Counted from the first letter of the stretch, positions 1 to 6,656 are shown. The stretch is DNA of 6,924 bases from an uncultured Gammaproteobacteria bacterium (GCA_905480305.1 CAJQPV010000065.1:1-6924), one strand, 5' to 3'. Numbers and translations are program-made. The notes: generated from the sequence alone by a model not told the origin.

Positions 1-124
1 GCAGGTAGATAGTGACGCTGGCGATCGTCACCTGTGTCAACACCAGGCCGGTCAGCAATAGCTCACCGATGGAGAATTGCATAATGCCGCCTGCGCCGAG
101 GAAATTCAGTATTGTTTCAATCAT
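1..124 (-). CDS. Acyl-CoA (fatty acid) desaturase, N-terminal fragment
   Basis: Only the first 41 codons lie in the window; the gene runs off the left edge. The peptide opens MIETILNFLGAGG and continues through a hydrophobic helix (about residues 16-41) ending in VTIASVTIYL. In membrane-bound acyl-CoA/delta-9 type desaturases of Gammaproteobacteria this TIxxVTxYL segment leads directly into the first histidine box (HRxxAH). The next base after the last codon is C, which fits a histidine codon. Such enzymes are di-iron inner-membrane proteins that insert a double bond into saturated acyl chains. The ATG is preceded by AGGA about 8 bases upstream. The histidine boxes cannot be seen, so the family call rests on the N-terminal pattern alone. 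Another membrane protein with a similar first helix is possible but less likely. Confidence 0.72.
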   Translation of the reverse strand, partial: MIETILNFLGAGGIMQFSIGELLLTGLVLTQVTIASVTIYL

Positions 125-162
125 TCTGGTGTCCTGCCTGAAATAGTTATTGTGCTGCGGAC

Positions 163-171
163 ATTCTACCA
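163..171 (-). promoter_or_regulatory. Possible extended -10 promoter element for the desaturase gene
   Basis: On the minus strand the sequence reads TGGTAGAAT, an extended -10 (TGn) followed by TAGAAT, which matches five of six sigma70 -10 positions. It sits about 38 bases before the desaturase ATG, giving a short leader. No good -35 hexamer lies 16-18 bases upstream, so the call is tentative. Confidence 0.35.
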
Positions 172-257
172 CGGATGCCATCCAGGCCCTTCCAGCCGCT
201 GCGGGCAACATGGGACTGAAATTCCGTAAGCGGCAGGTAATGGCTGCCCTCCGGGTA

Positions 258-755
258 TTACTCCGGCTCTACCATCGGACTATCTGTTGACTGTGCAAGT
301 CGTTGAGTTTCTATGTGCATTGTTTCGAGGTAGCCGTCAAGATGGGCATCCTTATCGATATCGCCCCAGGCAAGGCCGCAGTGATCAAGTGCCTCCCTGA
401 AATCCTTAAGATATTCCAGCCGGTCCCAATCGACGTCGCCAGCATCGACTGGTTTGTGAAACCGGTCGATGAACATTGCGGCAGAGGACAGCGCCAATCG
501 TCTGAGAACCTCGGCGAAATCCTTGCCGGAAACAAACACGCGGGCCGCACGCTCGTCCGTGCGCTCCCCGGGCTCCCATTCACCCAGCTGTAGACGCAGC
601 TTGCAGAGGGCAGCAATCTCCTTGACAAGGCCTGGCCCGGCTATCGTCAAGTTCTTGCCGTTGTCCGAGACCCGAATCGGTATGCTGTGCCTGAACTCCA
701 CGTCGAACCCATTGGGCAGGCGTTCCCAGCCGTTCTGTAGCGTCACATTGGCCAT
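258..755 (-). CDS. Hypothetical protein, 165 residues, unknown function
   Basis: I do not recognise this family. The chosen start is the ATG at 755-753 because AAGGAG lies 6 bases upstream. A TTG seven codons earlier (776) would also open the frame but would put that Shine-Dalgarno inside the gene. The protein begins MANVTLQNGW and has no signal peptide or membrane helix, so it is probably cytoplasmic. Residues about 12-45 look beta-rich, with alternating hydrophobics and a DNGKNLTIAG turn. Residues about 42-125 look mostly helical (VKEIAALCKLRLQL, then GKDFAEVLRRLALSSAAMFIDRF). The C-terminal 40 residues are acidic. Cysteines are at 51 and 126. No catalytic motif is evident. It lies on the same strand as the desaturase, with a 133-base gap. 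Codon use looks like that of its neighbours, and a long open frame plus a strong ribosome binding site support a real gene. Confidence 0.8.
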   Translation of the reverse strand: MANVTLQNGWERLPNGFDVEFRHSIPIRVSDNGKNLTIAGPGLVKEIAALCKLRLQLGEWEPGERTDERAARVFVSGKDFAEVLRRLALSSAAMFIDRFHKPVDAGDVDWDRLEYLKDFREALDHCGLAWGDIDKDAHLDGYLETMHIETQRLAQSTDSPMVEPE

Positions 756-761
756 GGTGCA

Positions 762-767
762 CTCCTT
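762..767 (-). promoter_or_regulatory. Ribosome binding site that fixes the start of the 165-residue protein
   Basis: AAGGAG on the minus strand, 6 bases before the ATG at 755-753. It decides between that ATG and the upstream TTG at 776. The heptamer TGCACCA occurs on both sides of it, and an upstream GGTGC can pair with either copy (see findings). Confidence 0.7.
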
Positions 768-926
768 CTGGTGCAAGCACCGGTTAGTCCGGTTTCCTTA
801 ACCCAAGTGTAGAACACAGATCGCAATCCACCCATGATTCAGGGCTCAATACTCGCCGGCTGCACCCTCCCCGGTCCATTAACAGGCTCTGTGCCAGCGA
901 AGCGGGATGTCACTCATGAGGTATTG

Positions 927-945
927 CCCGGATTCAGGATCCGGG
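927..945 (-). terminator. Hairpin directly after the RND permease stop codon, possible terminator
   Basis: A perfect 7-base-pair stem, CCCGGAT/ATCCGGG, with a 5-base loop. It begins on the base next to the permease TGA. It is placed as expected for a transcript end, but the minus strand continues CAATACC with no T-tract. It is therefore not a canonical intrinsic terminator. It could instead be a 3'-end stabilising hairpin or part of a factor-dependent end. Confidence 0.4.
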
Positions 946-3900
946 TCAGTGATCGCATGATTCCAGTTCCCTGTCGAGCTGGCGGCGCATGCGTTTTGGC
1001 GAACCGGTATGTCTTCCCAGCAGATCGTAGGCAACCGGCACCACGAACAGGGTGAAGACGGTGGCTGACAGGATACCGCACAGCACCACGGTACCAATAA
1101 CGGTGCGGGTTTCCGTACCGGCGCCGGATGAAAGCAGCAACGGCAGTGAGCCTGCGGCCGTGGTAATGCCGGTCATGATGATCGGACGCAGGCGAATCTC
1201 GGAGGCCTCGATGAGCGCCTCCCGGAACGGCTTGCCGGCATCGCGCAACTGGTTGGCGAATTCCACGATGAGGATGCCGTTCTTGGCCGCGAGACCTACC
1301 AGCATGATCAGGCCGATCTGGCTGTAGATATTGAGTGTCTGGTCGGTCAGGTATAACCCCAGCAAGGCTCCAACCATGGCCAGCGGCACCGTTAACATAA
1401 TCACGAACGGATGTATCCAGCTCTCGAACTGTGCGGCAAGCACCAGGAACACCACCACGATGCCGAGCAGGAAGGTGAACAGGATCGCACCACCGGTTGA
1501 CTTAAAGTCCTCTGACTGGCCCTTGTAGTCAATAATGACCTCGCTGGGCAGGTGCTCCTTCACCAGCTGTTCGAGGCTGCCCAGTGCATCGCCAAGCGCC
1601 ACCCCGTCGGCAAGATTGGCCTCCAGGGTAATGGCACGGATGCGGTTGTAGCGATTCAGCTTGATCGAATCGGCGAACTCCTCGAGCCGCACCAGGTTGG
1701 AAAGCGGTATCAACTGCTGCGTGCGTTGCGAACGTACGTAGATATTTTCCATGCTGGTCGGGGTACGCTGCGTGCTGCGCTCACCTTCGAGGATCACGTC
1801 GTATTCCTCGCCGGCATCGATGTAGGTGGTGACCCGCCGTGAACCCAGCAGGGTTTCCAGGGTGCGCCCGATACTGCCGATCGTCACACCCAGCTCGGCG
1901 GCGCGATCATAGTCGATGACGACGCGCAGCTGTGGCTTGGTTTCCTTGTAGTCCCAGTCAAGTCCGACCAGACCGGGGTTATCCTCGTTGATCTTTTCCA
2001 CCAGCGTGTCACGCCACTGCGCCAGTTGCTCGTAGGTGCCGCCGCCAATCACGAACTGCACCGGCTTCTGCACGCGCGCCCCGAACCCCTGGCGCATCAC
2101 CGGAAAGGCGCGCACGCCGGGCAGGTCCTTCAGACGCTGGCTGACATCGGCCATGATGTCCCAGGCCGAGCGGCGTTGCGACCAGTCGCTCAGCACATTG
2201 ATGACGATACCGGTATTGAAGATCGCGAAGTTGCCGAAGGCACGCGGTGCACGCACCAGCATGCGCGAGATCTCGCCGCTCTCCACCAGCGGCATGAGAC
2301 GCTGTTCGATCTCCGTCATGTAGGCCGCGATGTAGGGATAGGAGGTCCCCTCGGGTCCTGTCACCATCAGGTAAAATACCCCGCGGTCCTCGCGGGGTGC
2401 GTATTCATCGGGAATCTCCTGGTACAACCACACAGAGGCGCCCAGCAAACCGGTGAACACCAGCCCAACGATCCAGCTGTGCCGGAGTGTCCCCTGCAAG
2501 GCGGCGTGATAGCCGCGACGCACCTTGCCAAACAGTCTGTCAATCAGCAGCGACAGGCGCGAGTGGCGGTGATCCTGCGGCAGGATCTTCGAGGCCAGCA
2601 TCGGCGACAGCGACAGCGCGACAAAACTGGAGAACGCGACAGCGGCTGCCATGGTCAGTGCAAACTCTGAAAACAGGCGGCCGATATCACCCTGCAGGAA
2701 GGCGATCGGTACAAACACCGCCAGCAGCACCACGGTGGTGGCAATCACCGCGAAACCGACCTGGCGGGTACCCCGATACGCCGCTACCAGCCGTGTTTCA
2801 CCATGCTGTTCCATGCGCCGGTGAATATTCTCGATCACCACGATAGCGTCATCCACCACCAGACCGATGGCCAGCACCAGCGCCAGCAGGGTGAGAATGT
2901 TGAGCGAAAAACCCAGTGCCAGCAGCACCATGGAGGTAGCGATCAGCGAGACCGGTACCGTCACGGCCGGCACCAGCATGGCGCGCAGGCTACCGAGGAA
3001 CAGGTAGATCACACCAACCACCATACTGATAGCGATGAACAGGGTCTTGTAGACCTCGCGGATAGCGCCCTCCACAAATACCGAGCTGTCGTAACTCTGC
3101 TTGATGGCCAGCCCCTCCGGCAGCGTCGGATTGATGCGGGCCATTTCCGCCTTGGCGGCCTTGGCCACCGCCAGGGTATTGGCCGTCGACTGCTTGGTGA
3201 TACCGATGCCGACCATCGGAACGCCATTGCCGCGGAAGAACAGCCGGTTCTCATTGGTACCGCGCACCACGCGCGCCACATCGCCGAGCCTGACCAGGTA
3301 GCCGTCGTCGCCGCGCGCCAGCACCAGCTGCGCAAAATCGTCCGCGGTCAGGAAGGTACGCTGGGTACGCACGGTAAACTGGCGGTTCTCCGAATCGATG
3401 CTGCCCGCCGGCAGCTCCAGGTTCTCGGCACGCAGCGCCTCCTCCACGTCCGCCACGGTCAGGTTGCGTGCCGCCAGTTCGCGCCGGTCCAGCCAGATGC
3501 GCATGGCGTACACCTGGCCGCCGCCGACGCGCACCCGCGCCACACCATCGAGCACCGAAAAACGGTCCACCAGGTAACGCCGGGCATAGTCGGTCAGCTC
3601 CGGGATAGTCATGCCTTCCCCTGCCAGGTTCAGCCACATAATCACATCATCATTACTATCCTGTTTCTGGATGTCCGGCGGATCGGCTTCATCCGGCAAG
3701 TCATCGAGGATGGCGGAGACGCGGTCGCGGATGTCATTGGCGGCCGCATCGATGTCGCGATTGATGTCGAATTCCACGGTGACGCGCGAGCGCCCGTCTT
3801 CGCTGGTAGAGGCGATGTAGCGGATGCCCTCGATACCGGAGATACGGTCCTCGACAAGTTCGGTAATGCGATTTTCCACCACGTTGGCGGCCGCCCCCGG

Positions 3901-4053
3901 ATAGCTCGTGTCCACGGTGACAATTGGCGGATCGATGTCCGGGTATTCACGCAACGGCAGGCGATCGAAGGACAGCAGCCCGAACGCGATCAGCAACAAC
4001 GACATCACCGATGCAAACACCGGGCGGGTGATCGACACATCAGACAAAATCAT
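946..4053 (-). CDS. RND efflux pump inner-membrane permease (HAE-1 family)
   Basis: This is the proton-driven inner-membrane subunit of a tripartite RND exporter, usually working as a trimer that captures drugs or other hydrophobic compounds. The 1035 residues are full length for HAE-1 proteins (AcrB has 1049). The protein opens MILSDVSITRPVFASV, the family's first helix, followed by LPLREYPDIDPP and YPGA. The proton-relay residues are present: D401-D402 in helix 4 (AIGLVVDDAIVVIENIH), K924 in helix 10 (LAAKNGILIVEFA) and R954 in IRLRP. Helix 1 is near 10-28, helices 2-7 near 337-544 and helices 8-12 near 855-1012, with two large periplasmic loops between. The start overlaps the fusion-protein stop as ATGA and has no strong ribosome site, so translation is probably coupled. 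Substrate cannot be predicted. AcrB/MexB-like is the general class, but I assign no symbol. Confidence 0.96.
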   Translation of the reverse strand: MILSDVSITRPVFASVMSLLLIAFGLLSFDRLPLREYPDIDPPIVTVDTSYPGAAANVVENRITELVEDRISGIEGIRYIASTSEDGRSRVTVEFDINRDIDAAANDIRDRVSAILDDLPDEADPPDIQKQDSNDDVIMWLNLAGEGMTIPELTDYARRYLVDRFSVLDGVARVRVGGGQVYAMRIWLDRRELAARNLTVADVEEALRAENLELPAGSIDSENRQFTVRTQRTFLTADDFAQLVLARGDDGYLVRLGDVARVVRGTNENRLFFRGNGVPMVGIGITKQSTANTLAVAKAAKAEMARINPTLPEGLAIKQSYDSSVFVEGAIREVYKTLFIAISMVVGVIYLFLGSLRAMLVPAVTVPVSLIATSMVLLALGFSLNILTLLALVLAIGLVVDDAIVVIENIHRRMEQHGETRLVAAYRGTRQVGFAVIATTVVLLAVFVPIAFLQGDIGRLFSEFALTMAAAVAFSSFVALSLSPMLASKILPQDHRHSRLSLLIDRLFGKVRRGYHAALQGTLRHSWIVGLVFTGLLGASVWLYQEIPDEYAPREDRGVFYLMVTGPEGTSYPYIAAYMTEIEQRLMPLVESGEISRMLVRAPRAFGNFAIFNTGIVINVLSDWSQRRSAWDIMADVSQRLKDLPGVRAFPVMRQGFGARVQKPVQFVIGGGTYEQLAQWRDTLVEKINEDNPGLVGLDWDYKETKPQLRVVIDYDRAAELGVTIGSIGRTLETLLGSRRVTTYIDAGEEYDVILEGERSTQRTPTSMENIYVRSQRTQQLIPLSNLVRLEEFADSIKLNRYNRIRAITLEANLADGVALGDALGSLEQLVKEHLPSEVIIDYKGQSEDFKSTGGAILFTFLLGIVVVFLVLAAQFESWIHPFVIMLTVPLAMVGALLGLYLTDQTLNIYSQIGLIMLVGLAAKNGILIVEFANQLRDAGKPFREALIEASEIRLRPIIMTGITTAAGSLPLLLSSGAGTETRTVIGTVVLCGILSATVFTLFVVPVAYDLLGRHTGSPKRMRRQLDRELESCDH

Positions 4054-5141
4054 TCGGCGCGACCACTGCCTGGCAGGGCGTTCAGCAACTCGGGCAGTGT
4101 GCGACTGCCGTCATCGATGGCGCTGATAGTCACCGCCTGGCCCGGAGCGGCGCGCGAGTGACCATGGGTGACGACCTGATCACCGCTGCTCAGCCCGTCC
4201 AGCACCTCGACCTGTCCGGGTCGACGCCCGCCAATCTGGACTTCGCGTTTTTCCACCAGGTTGTCAGCGCTCACGACGAATACGAACTGCTGCTCACCAA
4301 GGGGTTGCAGGGCTTCTTCAGGGATCACCAGCGCCTCGCGCGGATTTTCCTGCAACTCGACATACATCAACATGCCGGGGCTGAGCAAACGTTTCGGGTT
4401 GGGCAGCAGGGCACGCACGCGAACGGAGCGGGTTACCGGATCGACTCGGCTGTTGACAGCCTTGACGACACCTGTAAAGGTGCGCCCGACGAAGGCGCGG
4501 CTGGTCGCTATGACCTCGAGTCCTGGACGCAGCACCTCGAGATAGGTGGCTGAAACCGGAAACTCCAGCTTCATGACACGGTCGTCATCCAGCGTGGTGA
4601 TCAGGTCGCCTGGCTGTACCAGTGCCCCCACGCTCAGGTCACGCAGACCAACAACACCCTGGAACGGTGCCTTGATCAGCCGGTCGGCCAGTCGCGACTC
4701 GATACCAGCCAGTCGTGCCCGCGCCGTTTCCCACTCGCGCTTGCGTTGATCGAGCAGTGACTTGGCAGCGGTGCCCTCATTCGCCAGCGGCTTGATACGC
4801 TGGTACTGGCGGTAGGCCTCGTTGACGGTAGAGCTCGCTTCTTCCAGCTGGGCATGTTCTTCCTGGCTGGTCATCTCCACCAGCAGCTGGTCTGTTTCGA
4901 CGCGGTCGCCATCGTCGAAATGTATGGCACTGATGGTTTCCGTCACCGTGGCGGTCAGTTCGACCGACTCATTCGCTGCCAGTGTGCCGAGCGCCTCGAT
5001 GCGGTCGGCGAATTCAACCAGCCGGACAGGTGCAACGATCACTCCGGGCGCTGGTGGATCAGCCGCCTGGCTTGCAGTACCCAGCAGGGTCACCGCGGTA
5101 ATAAGCAGGTACAGCGGACGCGGAAACTGGAAATTTATCAT
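4050..5141 (-). CDS. RND efflux periplasmic adaptor (membrane-fusion protein)
   Basis: This is the periplasmic adaptor that links the permease to an outer-membrane channel. It has 363 residues, typical for the family. Residues 1-26 are a Sec signal peptide: a hydrophobic stretch about 10-22, with likely cleavage after SQA. There is no lipobox cysteine, so it is not a lipoprotein. Domains in order: first lipoyl half and beta strands (about 45-90), a short alpha hairpin (about 92-155, rich in E, R, Q and A), second lipoyl half at IKAPFQGVVG (156-165), and a beta-barrel with VDPVTRSVRVRA (233-244), SPGM (254-257) and IPEEAL (273-278). A membrane-proximal domain follows to about 340, then a 20-residue tail. 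It is first in the operon and overlaps the permease start by 4 bases. Its ribosome site is weak. No regulator or outer-membrane factor is adjacent. Confidence 0.95.
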   Translation of the reverse strand: MINFQFPRPLYLLITAVTLLGTASQAADPPAPGVIVAPVRLVEFADRIEALGTLAANESVELTATVTETISAIHFDDGDRVETDQLLVEMTSQEEHAQLEEASSTVNEAYRQYQRIKPLANEGTAAKSLLDQRKREWETARARLAGIESRLADRLIKAPFQGVVGLRDLSVGALVQPGDLITTLDDDRVMKLEFPVSATYLEVLRPGLEVIATSRAFVGRTFTGVVKAVNSRVDPVTRSVRVRALLPNPKRLLSPGMLMYVELQENPREALVIPEEALQPLGEQQFVFVVSADNLVEKREVQIGGRRPGQVEVLDGLSSGDQVVTHGHSRAAPGQAVTISAIDDGSRTLPELLNALPGSGRAE

Positions 5142-5169
5142 GAGGCTTCTGCCTGATTATCGAATTGTT

Positions 5170-5199
5170 ATGACAGGATAGTGTTACCGTTCATATACT
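5170..5199 (+). promoter_or_regulatory. Probable sigma70 promoter of the NYN-domain gene
   Basis: ATGACA (5170-5175) and TATACT (5194-5199) each match the consensus -35 and -10 hexamers at five of six positions, with an 18-base spacer. Transcription would start near 5206 and give a leader of about 80 bases before the GTG start. No equally good promoter is visible on the minus strand for the divergent efflux operon in the same 145-base gap. Confidence 0.55.
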
Positions 5200-5245
5200 A
5201 CCAGCCACGCATACAGACAGCAGCACCACTGTGAAGTTCGCACCA

Positions 5246-5269
5246 GCAAGCGGCTTGCAGCCGGCTGCA
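5246..5269 (+). repeat. Overlapping inverted repeats in the leader of the NYN gene
   Basis: Two perfect inverted repeats overlap. GCAAG-cgg-CTTGC spans 5246-5258. The 14-base palindrome TGCAGCCGGCTGCA spans 5256-5269. They share three bases, so in RNA only one hairpin can form at a time. They end five bases before the AGAAGG ribosome site (5274-5279). They may be RNA structure or a DNA operator between the two divergent genes. Confidence 0.6.
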
Positions 5270-5286
5270 CACCAGAAGGCCCCATT

Positions 5287-5760
5287 GTGAAAAGAACTGC
5301 CATTTTTGTCGATGTCCAGAATATTTATTACACCACCCGCGAGGCCTATGGTCGCCAGTTCAATTACCGCAGACTCTGGCAACGCATCAGCGCCGGGGGC
5401 GAGATCATTGTGGCTAACGCGTATGCAACACAACGCAGCGACGACAAACAAATCAAATTCCAGGACGCCCTCAAACATATTGGATTCCGTGTAAAACTCA
5501 AACCTTATATCCAGCGCAGAGACGGCTCCGCCAAGGGTGACTGGGACGTGGGCATTACCATCGATGTACTGGAAGCCGCGCAGGATGTTGATCGCGTGGT
5601 ATTGCTGTCCGGCGATGGTGACTTCGACCTGTTACTGGAAAAGATCAGAAAAGACTATGCCATCAGTGCCGAAGTCTATGGCGTGCCGGCACTGACAGCG
5701 AGATCGTTGATTAATGCCGCCAGCAGCTATCATCCTGTCGAGGAAGATCTTTTACTGTAG
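5287..5760 (+). CDS. NYN-domain (LabA/DUF88-like) putative ribonuclease
   Basis: A 157-residue protein that is essentially one NYN domain, a PIN-like fold found in predicted metal-dependent RNases. The acidic motifs are visible: AIFVDVQNIYY with D9 and N12, KGDWDVGITIDVL with D85 and D87, and LLSGDGDFDLLL with D110 and D112. This set matches the LabA-like/DUF88 group, whose cellular roles are mostly undefined. The GTG start is supported by AGAAGG 7 bases upstream and by the motif beginning at residue 5; no ATG is available nearby. There is no signal peptide or membrane helix, so it is cytoplasmic. It stands alone on the plus strand, divergent from the efflux operon and convergent with the BLUF gene. 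The fold assignment is firm; nuclease activity is inferred from the family. Confidence 0.92.
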   Translation: MKRTAIFVDVQNIYYTTREAYGRQFNYRRLWQRISAGGEIIVANAYATQRSDDKQIKFQDALKHIGFRVKLKPYIQRRDGSAKGDWDVGITIDVLEAAQDVDRVVLLSGDGDFDLLLEKIRKDYAISAEVYGVPALTARSLINAASSYHPVEEDLLL

Positions 5761-5812
5761 CAGCAGCTTGTTTTACAGCCGGCGATGAACCAGGCTGATG
5801 ATCAGGGCAGGT

Positions 5813-5824
5813 ATCCGCGCGGAT
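5813..5824. repeat. 12-base perfect palindrome between the convergent NYN and BLUF genes
   Basis: ATCCGCGCGGAT is a perfect palindrome in the 68-base gap between the NYN stop and the BLUF stop. As RNA it would make only a 4-base-pair stem. No T-run follows on either strand, so it is not called a terminator. Confidence 0.4.
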
Positions 5825-5828
5825 GTGC

Positions 5829-6266
5829 TTATCGCTTCCAGTCAGGAAGCTTCTGCATCATCTTGATATCATTGAGCATGGCCAGTGCCTGCCATTCTTC
5901 CAGTGGAAAATGGACCCCGCCTTCTTCCTGCCCGTATTTTTCCATGAGCTCTGCTTCTATGGCTTTGTTGAAATCAAAGGCGCCAATCCCGCGCATACCC
6001 CAGCCAGCAAACAGACGGGCATCAACCACGCTAAAGCTGACGATACTTAATTCCGTATGCCGGTCATCGCGGGCAATACGGCGAAACACCGCATTGACGT
6101 CCTCGAAATTCCCTTCCAGCACCTGCAGGTAATGTGTGCGGCTGGCCAGTAACACACCGGTCACGCCACAGCGGCTATTGGTCTCTTCACTGGCATCTGT
6201 AATGCTGAGCACCATATCCCAGTCGAGTGGCGCGACACTGCGGCTCTTGTAGATAATTCGGTACAT
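5829..6266 (-). CDS. Short BLUF-domain blue-light photoreceptor
   Basis: A 145-residue single-domain BLUF protein, a flavin-binding blue-light sensor. The chosen start is the ATG at 6266-6264 because GGA lies six bases upstream. A TTG two codons earlier (6272) is the alternative; with it, residue numbers match cyanobacterial Slr1694. Using the ATG start, the photocycle residues are all present: Y6 in MYRIIYKSRS, N30 before CGVTG, Q48 in YLQVLEG, and W89 and M91 in GWGMRG. FRRIARDDRH also matches the family. About 50 residues follow the core and look helical (KAIEAELMEKYG, then EEWQALAMLNDIKMMQ), which is usual for short BLUF proteins that signal through a partner. No output domain is fused. 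The upstream membrane-protein gene is co-directional with a 36-base gap, so a shared transcript is likely. The biological output is unknown. Confidence 0.95.
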   Translation of the reverse strand: MYRIIYKSRSVAPLDWDMVLSITDASEETNSRCGVTGVLLASRTHYLQVLEGNFEDVNAVFRRIARDDRHTELSIVSFSVVDARLFAGWGMRGIGAFDFNKAIEAELMEKYGQEEGGVHFPLEEWQALAMLNDIKMMQKLPDWKR

Positions 6267-6268
6267 AG

Positions 6269-6282
6269 TCAATCCAAATTGA
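6269..6282 (-). repeat. Small inverted repeat holding the BLUF ribosome site
   Basis: On the minus strand TCAAT-TTGG-ATTGA forms a 5-base-pair AT-rich stem whose loop and 3' arm contain the GGA used as Shine-Dalgarno for the ATG at 6266. The stem is weak and may be chance. Confidence 0.3.
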
Positions 6283-6302
6283 TTTTTGCGATGGTCTTCA
6301 AG

Positions 6303-6656
6303 TTATACCACATCAGAACTCGATCGTTGCCACGGACGTTCGGAATCAGGGAGTTCATAGGCATCAGCAACATACGCAGGTCCCTTCATGATCACCACCA
6401 CACAGCAACCGATGGCAACTGTCAACGCGGCCATCCACAGGGTCATTAGCGTTGCGATGCACATGATATCCACGCTGTTGATCTGTTTTGCGATTTCAGC
6501 GGCAGTCCCCTGCTGCTCGAACAGGCGCCTGGAAAGACTGATGGCGAGTGGAATGAGGGTGCCGGCGAACAGGACTTTTGGCAGCTTTTTCAGGATCGTC
6601 GACTCCAGACCTGGCGGTTCGCGGCGGGAATTTGGCAGCTTGTTGAGGATCTTCAT
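6303..6656 (-). CDS. Conserved hypothetical small membrane protein, two predicted helices
   Basis: A 117-residue protein with a basic N-terminus (KILNKLPNSRREPP), a first hydrophobic segment at about 26-43 and a long second one at about 64-91, which ends MKGPAYVADAYELPDSERP. The PAYVADAY tail has the look of a conserved motif; I recall similar unnamed proteobacterial proteins but cannot name the family. Adjacent cysteines are at 84-85 within helix 2. The 7-residue element KILNKLP (2-8) recurs as TILKKLP (20-26). The start ATG is supported by AAAGG 7 bases upstream. It lies downstream of the DUF4174 gene, separated by 98 bases and a terminator-like hairpin, and upstream of the BLUF gene. It is probably an inner-membrane protein co-transcribed with BLUF. 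Function unknown. Confidence 0.85.
   Translation of the reverse strand: MKILNKLPNSRREPPGLESTILKKLPKVLFAGTLIPLAISLSRRLFEQQGTAAEIAKQINSVDIMCIATLMTLWMAALTVAIGCCVVVIMKGPAYVADAYELPDSERPWQRSSSDVV

Larger units (their letters stand above)
756..945. other. Intergenic region between the RND operon end and the 165-residue gene
   Basis: This 190-base stretch is the largest gap in the window. It holds the hairpin after the permease stop (927-945), the leader and ribosome binding site of the 165-residue gene (756-781), and otherwise no open frame with a plausible start signal. I searched the minus strand for sigma70 hexamers and found only poorly spaced or weak candidates, such as TACACT without a matching -35, so no promoter is assigned. 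Confidence 0.6.

Noticed and set aside
834..1055. A 73-codon plus-strand frame starting in the gap after the permease
   Set aside because: It extends into the permease C-terminus, has no ribosome site, and its translation resembles no known protein.
2026..2670. A 214-codon plus-strand open frame opposite the permease
   Set aside because: Low-complexity His/Arg/Gln-rich translation, lies wholly inside the permease gene, and shows no recognisable family.
2803..4161. A 452-codon plus-strand open frame opposite the permease and the end of the adaptor gene
   Set aside because: The minus-strand permease and adaptor are unmistakable. The antisense frame gives a His/Gln/Arg/Asp-rich peptide with no motif, as expected from the codon bias of the opposite strand.
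5191..5478. A 95-codon minus-strand frame across the divergent region and the NYN gene start
   Set aside because: It overlaps the clear NYN motifs on the other strand, covers the promoter region, and has no recognisable product.
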